Source of the DNA: Petunia secreta
Lineage: Eukaryota; Streptophyta; Magnoliopsida; Solanales; Solanaceae
Reading direction: 5' to 3'
Assembly: GCA_029990175.1 (NCBI GenBank)
Contig: JARKIP010000035.1
Coordinates: 39,818,001 to 39,882,000, forward strand
DNA: 64,000 nt
Below are positions 56,026 to 64,000 of the stretch, one piece after another. A program made the position numbers and the translations under genes. The notes under the pieces were generated by a model, which did no database searches, was not told the origin of the DNA, and saw only the letters and a list, made by a program, of their open reading frames with translations. Position 1 is the first letter of the stretch. Every line of letters begins with the position of its first letter.

Positions 56026-57423
56026 TTGGAGATCTGGTACGGAATTCTGGTATCATTCCACACATACACAACAGGATCAAAGGAACCTGTTACCATGTCG
56101 TTTGATAAGGGAAATTCTGAGATCGGCGTCCATGAACTTTTGGTGCTGGAAAACAAGAGGTTGACTGAAGAGATCAAAAATCTGAAACAATTGGTTGCTG
56201 ATATGTATATCGCCATGAACACGGGACAAGCTTGTTCTACCGTGCCAGTTAGCCTTCTAGGGCATGCCTCGACTGTCTTACATCAGGCGCAAGGCCCTAC
56301 AGCTGAGGACCTGCAGTATTCTCCCGAATCTCCCTACTATAGCACAACAGATGTTATGATAACCTCGCCAGTGTGTCCTCTGGAACCACCACCTCCGCCC
56401 AAACAGACGTGTGCTTCATCCCTAGTCTTTGTTCCACCATTCACAGGCTTAGTTAGGACGGAGAGTCTTGGGAAGAAAGATGAAAAAGAACGAGGTCCAG
56501 GAAGGAGGGATGACGAACGGTACAAATGGCTCCACTCACGCCCTCGAGCCTCACAGAAGCATCATTCGCAACACTGCCCTTTACAAGATACAAAACATTC
56601 CATTCCTCTGCTCCAAAAAGCGCGACCATATGCTCCAAAATTTGCATATCCGCAATGGACCGCGCCAGCCTCACAGTCTATATACCACACTCACCAAGCT
56701 CCACATAATCAATATCGGACTCCACCAGAATTTCCATATCGATCAAGGAGACCTTCTACTTTCATCCCAAGACCCGAATACAAGAAGGCGCGAGAAGAGA
56801 AAAAGAGAAAGCTCACGCCAATCGGGAAATCTTACACTAGTGTCTTCGAGAAGTTGCAGGCCTTGGATATGTTGAGGCCGATCTATGAGAATATGCATCC
56901 CACGGGAAAGGTTGATTATTCTCGCCGATGTGCTTACCATTCGGGCGCACCTGGGCATAACACAGAAGATTGCCACTATCTCAAAAGGGCAATTCAGGTC
57001 TTGATAGATAATGGTCAGGTCCAAGTCGAGGGCTCAGATGCCCCAGAAATCAACCAGAACTCTTTATCGGTCCATGATGATGTGCATATGGTGAGTATGA
57101 TGAGAGCTGAATCTACAATGCCGATGGTATCTGTTGATGATGTGTCAGTTGGGGCCAACAAAATGCTAGTGACAGTGAATGGTGTTCCTGAAATTATGCC
57201 ACGGGTGGTAGACAGAGTAAGGGTTGAAGAAATAAAGAAGATGAACATGTCTCTCGAGAAGCCAATTCCATGTCTTATCCGGTCATTCATCGGTCCCAAA
57301 GAAGCGAAGTCTACCCCAATAGAAGTTGGCCAAAATGAGGAAAAGCAGAAGATGTTGCCAGATTCAGGGAATTTCCTTGGTATCAGCATGGTACATTTTG
57401 GTGAAGGGCTCAACAATGCGTAA
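56026..57423 (+). CDS. Gag-like ORF of Tat/Ogre-like element F (465 codons, capsid core apparently missing)
   Basis: An open frame with an internal alternative ATG at 56095 (MSFDKGNSE), which I consider the likelier start because a coiled-coil begins there (LVLENKRLTEEIKNLKQLV). A Pro-rich region follows, then YAPKFAYPQW, then the C-terminal gag of Tat-type elements: LTPIGKSYTSVFEKLQALDM and the C-x2-H-x5-H-x4-C motif CAYHSGAPGHNTEDC (about 56930-56975). The central capsid domain, normally recognised by tryptophan- and Tyr-rich motifs, is not visible; a basic, His/Arg-rich stretch takes its place. No pol follows. It may be a non-autonomous, gag-only derivative or a decayed copy that happens to remain open. 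Confidence 0.65.
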   Translation: MEIWYGILVSFHTYTTGSKEPVTMSFDKGNSEIGVHELLVLENKRLTEEIKNLKQLVADMYIAMNTGQACSTVPVSLLGHASTVLHQAQGPTAEDLQYSPESPYYSTTDVMITSPVCPLEPPPPPKQTCASSLVFVPPFTGLVRTESLGKKDEKERGPGRRDDERYKWLHSRPRASQKHHSQHCPLQDTKHSIPLLQKARPYAPKFAYPQWTAPASQSIYHTHQAPHNQYRTPPEFPYRSRRPSTFIPRPEYKKAREEKKRKLTPIGKSYTSVFEKLQALDMLRPIYENMHPTGKVDYSRRCAYHSGAPGHNTEDCHYLKRAIQVLIDNGQVQVEGSDAPEINQNSLSVHDDVHMVSMMRAESTMPMVSVDDVSVGANKMLVTVNGVPEIMPRVVDRVRVEEIKKMNMSLEKPIPCLIRSFIGPKEAKSTPIEVGQNEEKQKMLPDSGNFLGISMVHFGEGLNNA

Positions 57424-58202
57424 CACAGGAAAACTAGCCCTGACTTGCAATTGAGCGACTGTGACATAATGTAGCTTGCTTTGCTAATCTTTCTGTGTAC
57501 TTGGTTATTTAAGGGTTGTAATCCAAGTGCATTATTTTGCTTGTTTTGATGTTCAAACCCTTTTATCTTTAATTCAATGAAAAGCGATACCTTTTTCTCG
57601 TCTCGACATTATTTCTTTTATTTTCTTTCTTGGTCTTGTTTTCTTAGTATTCTGTTTTATGTTTTGTCGGCCTTAATAACATGACATGCGTGCGGAATTC
57701 ACATCTTGATCTAAACACGTGCTCTGGCATCGTGGGCTATTTGAGTAGTAAAGATGGATAAAAGAGGGAGCGAAATAAGTTGGGAATTAATCAGTAGTCA
57801 TCGGATGAGGGAGATCTGTGAGAAGTTCGAAATCCTGGACGGTCACTTCGACCAAATTTGAAATACTAGTTTTGAGAACCATCGTTGAAGTAGAAGTCGA
57901 GGACACATGTGGATCAATCCGGGTCAAGTAATTGAATCATTATTTGTGCGAGGCATTCTCTGGTCGGGATGACGAATGGCTTTCGTTTCTTCTACCCAAA
58001 CACTATATCCTTTGTCAACCATTTTTTAGCCTTATTCTGTATTTTATTTGGCCTACCCTTCCTTGGAATCAATTGGATGTGATTAAAGGAAAAAAAAAGA
58101 GAAAAAAAAAGGAAAAAGAGGGTCAAAGTGAAGGTACAAATCAAGCACAAAATAAGGAGCTTTTTAACATAGGATTCTTCTCTTTTTCTAAAAAGTAGTT
58201 TT
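57424..58202 (+). mobile_element. 3' tail of element F
   Basis: Non-coding sequence with CAATGAAAAGCGATACC text that I associate with Tat-type tails. It includes a strong purine run at about 58083-58122 (AAAGGAAAAAAAAAGAG...), a candidate polypurine tract, although it ends about 80 bp before the proposed LTR start. Confidence 0.45.
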
Positions 58203-59998
58203 TGTCACATGGGGGTTGTCCTTTTTTTACTCAAGTTTTTCACCCTAACTTTTGGCTATTTAAGAGAGTAGTTTTCACTCTCTTTGACACCCATATACAA
58301 TTGAAAAAATAACACATTGACTCTTAAAAAATCAGAAAAACAAGATCTGAAGTATAAGACTTCATCACTAGAAAGTCAAAAAAAAAAAAAACAAAAAAAA
58401 GTGAGCTAAAAGTTTGAGGAAAATATTAAAAGCTAGTAGAAAAATAGTGTGCAAAAGAGAGAGAGGGAGTAAAGAAACCAAAAAAAAAAAAAACAAAGTC
58501 CACAGTTGAGTTTGGTTCAAAAGAAAAAAAAATTCCAAAGAGTCGTTGGAGGCTGTTTATTGGCGTGGCTGTTGGTTGATATGTTGCTGCTGTTTTGATG
58601 AGGCTTGTAGAAATTTTGGCTAGCTTAGACGTGAATTGCAGCTTTGCTTAAAGAATTTGCGCACTAGGTATTTTTTCGAGCTTTATTTCATATTGTAACA
58701 ATATGTTTGATCATGTTTAAGGGATTGAAAAGTCAAAGTATGGATTTCTACAATGCTATTAGTTCAGTTTAACCACTTTACCTTTATGTATGTTTCTATG
58801 ATGCTTGTTGTTTCGTTAAAATCAAAGAAACTTAAAAGTTGAAGTCATTAGGCCAAGTTTGAACTTTTAAACAGATCTAGACCTTTCGTCAATGATATGC
58901 AAGGCTCAAGTTATGTTTTCGTTAAAAATAGATCTGTAAAAATAATTGGCTATGGGTAAAATTATACATATTGGGGTTCAAAACTTTGTTTGAAACTAGA
59001 ACTTGAAAAGATGGGATCTTGTGTGAAATTGGTTCAGATCTAAAACAGGTGGGTGAAACAGGTCTAGTAGTGCAAATTAATCAAAAGGCAACCAGGTCAT
59101 TCAGTGCAAATTGTTTAGAAACAAGACTGCAAGAGTAAATAAAAGAGTTGATGTGCGACGCTTAAACAGCGGGCAAGCAACGAGATTGGGCCAGATTTGC
59201 ATAGACAGTCCAATTTTAGGTTGCCTTTAAATTTAAGTCAAAAGAGTAACAAGAGTCAAAACAGGACATTTGGTGGGACTTTTGCAAAATAAGACTACTA
59301 TTGTAATATGCTTTAGACATGCAAAATTGAGGCCATTGAAACGTGTAATTTTAATCTAGTTAAACTTGAGCCTTTAACTTATGGCCACAAATGTTTAATA
59401 AATAATAAGTTATTATTGCTTAAAGGTTGTAAGTAGTTTGTGATACAAATAAATTGTATTTTTATGCAACTCGGTTAGGCAAATCAATAGGTTGCACGTA
59501 ACATCATTTAATTTATTTGTTCACGTGAAATTCATTTAAGTTAGGAGATTTCGAACGGGTGAAGTGCCTGCGCGATTTAACTAACTTAAGTCGGAAGATT
59601 TCGAACGAGTGAAGTGCTCGCGCGATTATATCTCGATTTGAATTTTCATTTGAACGGACAAAAAGTAATAATAAATTGAAGCGTAACAAAATCAAGGCAA
59701 AAAATATAACAAATAAAATGCAAAGGGTCGAAATGCGTCAATAAAGCAACTGTGCTTGGCACAGGACTCGAGGGTGCCTAACACCTTCCCGAGAGTCAAC
59801 CGAGATCCTTACCCGGAACTCTGACGCAAACCATTTACGAGTCATAGGTACACCACTTTGGTGACTTGGCACACCTTTAACTTGTCAAGTGGCGACTCCG
59901 AAAATCTCTTAATAATTCGTGTACTTAGTAACACCGTCACAGCCTTTTAAACTAAATAAGTAATTTATTTTATTTTAAGTTGAAAAAGGGTCGTGACA
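58203..59998 (+). repeat. Probable 3' LTR (Tat/Ogre-like)
   Basis: Proposed TGTCACATGG start and GGGTCGTGACA end give a short inverted match (TGTCAC/GTGACA). A TATTTAAGAGAG box is near 58258. The last 300 bp resemble the 62295-62560 LTR in reverse (CACCTTTAACTTGTCAAGTG and a GGGTGCCTAACACCTTCCCG phrase). A 50-bp tandem pair lies at about 59536-59630. No primer site follows, which fits a 3' LTR. The left edge is uncertain. Confidence 0.55.
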
Positions 59999-61205
59999 GT
60001 CGTAGAGGCCAGTATCCCCACTAGGACCCGTGCTCATGAACGAGTCACCAGCTTCCATTCCTAATCGAAGACTCAACATGGAGGCCATTCTTGGAAGCTC
60101 TACAGCGGCCAGCAATCAAGGTTTCGAAGGAACGCCTGTCATTCAGGACATCCTGAAGGAGCTGAAGATCATCCACAATCGGATCGGTAACGTGCCGGAT
60201 GCTTCACCATAGATTACCGCCGTAGATTAGTAAAAGTTCTACAAACATGCATATAAAGCGAGTGTAGCAATGGTCTGTGTAGCCAAACACTTCCTCCTTC
60301 CGTATAACCTAAAGTACGACAGAACCATTGATCTGGACGAGCACATCGCTACTTATTATACAACTATTAAGAGCAACGAGATTTCAGAGGAAGAGACTCA
60401 ATCAGCTCTGGTGAAGAGGTTTGGTTCAACCTTAACTAAAGGTGCCCTTGCATGGTACACCCACATACTATTGGGATCAGTTGAGTAATTCACCCAGATG
60501 CAAGATCTATTAAAAAAATGCAATCCGGAGCCCGCAAGTGAGAGAAGCGCATGGAAGATATCTTTGAGATCCGGAAACACGATGACGAGTTGTTGAAAGA
60601 TTACTTGGAGAGATTTCAGAGGGAATGTATGGAGCTCCCTCCAGTTCCCGATGATATTACTATGGTAGCTTTTGGTGAGACTCTAAATTCCAGAGGTTCG
60701 CTAGTCACTCGAGAGTTGCAATGGAGTCTTAATCAATACCCGATTACGACGTGGAATCCCATACACCAGCGGTATAACGAGAAACTCCATCTGGAGCTCG
60801 AACAATTCCCGACCTTCAATGACAGCGCTCGTCCGTTCACTAAGGACATAAGTCGGTATGGTTAGAAATGGGAGCACACGGAAGATTCTCAAGATGGAGA
60901 CAGAGGGAAGTGAAGTAGGAGAGATTACAAAGCTGACTTCCCGAAACCTATTGAAAAGTAGAAAGATACCAGAAAAGCATCGACGTACCCTCACAAGGGG
61001 GTCCCTCAACATCAATAGAACATATGACAGGTTTGAGGAACTAGGACTGCGCGTCAAGGCCATGGAATTCGTAAAGGATCATCTGAAGAATACCCATGTA
61101 CGTTGGCCTAGCAATAAGAGAGTAGAACCCTGAAAAAGGGACGTGAATCTCTTTTGCGATTTCCATAGAGATCATGGCATGAAACTGCAAGCTGCAGTGC
61201 CTTTG
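59999..61205 (+). pseudogene. Decayed gypsy gag fragment
   Basis: Broken frames read as a Tat/Athila-like gag: MVCVAKHFLLPYNLKYD-type start, HIATYYTTI, then FGSTLTKGALAWYTHIL to about 60487; after a frame change MEDIFEIRKHDDELLKDYLE (from 60551); then a C-terminal knuckle-like FCDFHRDHG at about 61156-61182. It is the same gag type as element A (TLTKGAMTWY). Stops at 60209 and 60486 and several frame changes show decay. No LTR can be linked to it. Confidence 0.75.
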
Positions 61206-62280
61206 ATCCAAAAAGAATTTTAGCCAACCAGGGCACTTGAAAACTCTTGGAAAAAGTTTACCATTATGATGACATCAAAATTGACAAAAAAATAAAGATG
61301 GCCGACATATGCCCATAGGTATTTACACAGAAAAATTTGCCATTATAACGACGCTGAACGACATCTAACAAATTTTACAGTAGGGACACTTCAAAATTTC
61401 CAAAAAATTGCCCGCGTAATGATATAAAAACTGGTTACAAAATTTAACAACAACGATATTTGGACTTTTTTTTTTATTTTTTTGGGCATTATAATAGCGT
61501 AAAACTGACATCAAGGAAAGATTGCCGAGACTGCTATTTACAAATGCTTGCTAAAATTCGTCATTATAACGGCATGACTTAGAAAACACAACCTCATAAT
61601 AAACAACACATCTACGGCTAAAATCTGAAGTTCACCCTACTTCATCTCTTTTCCTTCATTTTTTTCATCTTTTCAATTTTTTTTTCATTTTTTTTCTTTT
61701 GGAATTTGTTCCTCCCCAATTCGGTCAGCATGACAACCTTTTTCTAGATGCATGTAATATATAAAAAATGCCTCAGACATGTCTTTCCCAAGATTCGGGT
61801 CCCGTTTTAGCACAAAAGGATCAACATACACAAGTGCGATAATGGTGTACCACACCTTACTAAGTCATATGTAATGCAAATAACTAGGCCTAAAGGTTTA
61901 ACTCTAGATGACTCAAATGACTCGAAATCTAGACTGACTGAAGAACCCGATGGGCAAACCGGGCAAAAAATACATCGGGGCCATCCAACAACAGTATGTC
62001 CCCCCTAAAACCCCAACACACCATCCTCCTAAATCATGGGCAATTTAGTAAGAAGTCTCAGATGCCACAAGCAATCTGGTAAGTGTACGTGTGCAAGTGT
62101 TTTAGAGACTCATAGAGTATTCGCGGAGGAGACAGTTTATATGTACGGTCCAAAAATATCAAAGCAGTAATCTTCAACTTTTCATGTAATAATAGCAAAA
62201 CTATACAACCAAGAATTAATAAATCAAAACAACCGAAAATTTTATTAAGCTGGAGATTTTAGTTTTTACTATCTCCCAAG
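61206..62280 (-). mobile_element. Leader of minus-strand Tat/Ogre-like element G
   Basis: On the minus strand this corresponds to the leader of element F (43340-44400): matching blocks include the TAGAGTTGAACCT- and GACTTAGTGAGATGCGGTAC-like phrases and the TTATAATGGCAAA hairpin repeats (61310-61580). It abuts the plus-strand gag fragment at about 61206, so the coding part of G is lost or elsewhere. Confidence 0.65.
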
Positions 62281-62291
62281 TGGAGTCGCCA
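62281..62291 (-). other. Primer-binding site of element G (tRNA-Arg type)
   Basis: TGGAGTCGCCA on the plus strand is the complement of TGGCGACTCCA, the same primer-site type as in element F. It lies three bases from the proposed LTR edge. Confidence 0.75.
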
Positions 62292-62294
62292 AGC

Positions 62295-64000
62295 TGTGAT
62301 GCCTTTTTTTCGAATTAAAAAAGAATTCTCTGTTTAAAGAGGTCTCTAATTTAAAGGTTGTGACTGGTGTTCAAAAGGTACAAAATTAATAAAACTTGGA
62401 GGCATCACTTGATAAGTTAAAGGTGTGTCAAGTCAGTAGTGTAATTAGAACACCTTTGACTCGTTAAATGGTCTGCGTTAGAGATTCGGGTAAGGTCCTC
62501 ATTTGACTTTTGGGAAGGTATTAGGCACCCTCGAGTCCTCTGTCGAGCACAATTGCTTTATTGTCGCGATTGATTTATTAAACATGGTTGTTATATTTTG
62601 CCGTTACATTGACTTTGATTCAGAAAATTAAGCTTATCATTCCTTTCCAACCTCGCACAGGACTGGTCAAATTTACACTTTGATTCAAAAAATTAAAAAA
62701 AAAAATGTATCATTCATTTCCAAACTCACAGAGGACTGGTCTATTTCAAAAGAATTTAATTCACCTCAAAAAATGATTAATTTGTCAAATTATGAGGCCA
62801 TTTATTAAAAAGTGCGATACTTGCAAAAAAGTAGATTGTTTGCCAAAAGAAGTGATTGTTTATCAAAAGGAAAGAGGCTAAGAAAGTGGCTGTTTATTCA
62901 AGAAAAAGTGTTGTCGTTAAAAAGAAATTCATGTTGAAAAAACAATATCTACTTTATTTACAAAATTCTATGTGGCTTTGGATTTTGATTCATTGGGCTT
63001 TACAGATTTGCACAATTATCTACTTTTTATTTATTTTGTCCATATTTCTAAATAGAGAACCAAGTTAAAAGGTCAATTTTGCAAAGAACGGTTTTGAATC
63101 GAAATTATTCCTACCATTTGCCTATTCTGTATGTCCAGACTCCAGAATCATTCAAAATTTTGACAATTGCACTACCAGTCCATTTCTTGTCGATCTTCCA
63201 AATCTGTCCACTTTTAACACTTTCAAACATTTGCACAGATCTGAAATTCCAGATTATATACCCAGTTTTACAGTTCACTTTCCCTTATACACATGATCCA
63301 AAAACAACATATATCACTTGACTTAGCAATTTTTAATTTCAATTCAAGATAACATGTATGTCATAAATAACTATACACACAAGCATAGATTATTATTCCT
63401 TTAAAAATATAATAGATTTCATTTCATTTTCATGGTCAAATAACTCAAAATAATTAAAAGGTTTACTTGTGTTTACCTAGATAAACGAGATCCTTAGAGC
63501 TCAACAATGATGATCCACAAGCCTAAATCAAACATGAACAAAACAATGACTCCAAACCAGCAACTAACAGCCCTTAAAATATCCTTAACTTGACTTAAAC
63601 TTAAAGATTTATAATCCTAAAAGACTCTTGGTGTAAGAGTACTTTTGATTCTAAATATTTTTTGACTTTCCTAAATATTTCTTACTCTTTTTCTCTCTGA
63701 TTTTTCTATACTAAATTTCATATTATTGTTGGTTATGTAAATGAAGAGTTGAAGCCCCTATTTATGGCCAAAAAGTGTAGGCAAAGGGTGGAGTGTGGAC
63801 TTATGCAAAAGTACAAGCCCACACCTCCACTCACTTGAGTGTTCTACCTATTTTCTAGCCTTATTTTTAGCTGCTACAACATGTGGACAGCCACCTAAAA
63901 CTGACTAGTGCGTTTTCCTAGTTGGGTCTAGTGAGACCTAGTTACTACAAGCTAAAACCCAAAAAAATTTCTTGAAAATCTGCACAACGACACACCAATT
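62295..64000 (-). repeat. 5' LTR of element G, continuing past the window edge
   Basis: The LTR edge is TGTGATGCC on the plus strand (GGCATCACA on the minus strand). A minus-strand TATA box (CCATAAATAGGGG) lies near 63755-63770. Small plus-strand ORFs (62856-63321) are not supported. The far end is outside the window. Confidence 0.65.

Noticed and set aside
42050..59998. A single complete element F with paired LTRs
   Set aside because: The LTR-like sequence before the primer site does not resemble the one at 58203-59998, so they cannot be paired from the sequence.

Overview
The window is nuclear DNA from a flowering plant, most likely an asterid and probably Solanaceae. The Solanaceae call is inference: it rests on the look of the repeats, including a probable TS-type SINE tail. 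The one clear host gene has 12 exons with GT-AG introns. It is on the minus strand at 30626-39805 and encodes a 626-residue membrane-anchored aspartic protease with both catalytic motifs intact. Almost everything else is retrotransposon DNA in several nesting layers.

Layout. 1-2020: decayed antisense ORFs of a retroelement. 2030-4434: 3' tail and 3' LTR of an old Ty3-gypsy element. 5115-7196: 5'-truncated LINE with an RNase H tail. 7232-7890: minisatellite and LTR remnant. 8169-8519: possible endogenous pararetrovirus fragment. 10410-13940: decayed gypsy gag-protease-RT ('A') carrying a solo LTR (11172-12521, TSD AGTAG). At 13941 a MITE-like element sits in the RT of A. Gypsy element C (14160-29444, TSD CTTAC) sits in the MITE, and gypsy element D (14580-22178, TSD TTTAG) sits in the 5' LTR of C. 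The A reading frame resumes at about 29459.

Downstream of the protease gene are a truncated element start (41230-42049), a Tat/Ogre-like element F (leader from 43333, gag 56026-57423), a chromodomain-bearing Tekay/Del-type gypsy element E inserted into the F leader (44548-55460, TSD TAGGG), an LTR (about 58203-59998), a decayed plus-strand gag (60000-61205) and a minus-strand Tat/Ogre-like element G running off the right edge.

Only D has an intact gag-pol (1675 codons) and near-identical LTRs (about 4 differences in 750 bp by eye), so it is the youngest layer. E is close to intact but has a frameshift, two nonsense codons and a D-to-N change at the first integrase catalytic position. C has two nonsense codons and three frameshifts. 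I saw no tRNA, rRNA, CRISPR array or bacterial-type operon. The most notable patterns are LTR-specific GC-rich dyads repeated in the leaders, a gag-pol reading frame crossing into the 3' LTR with a conserved C-terminal motif, a two-phase divergence between the LTRs of E, and two protease-gene introns that stay open in frame.
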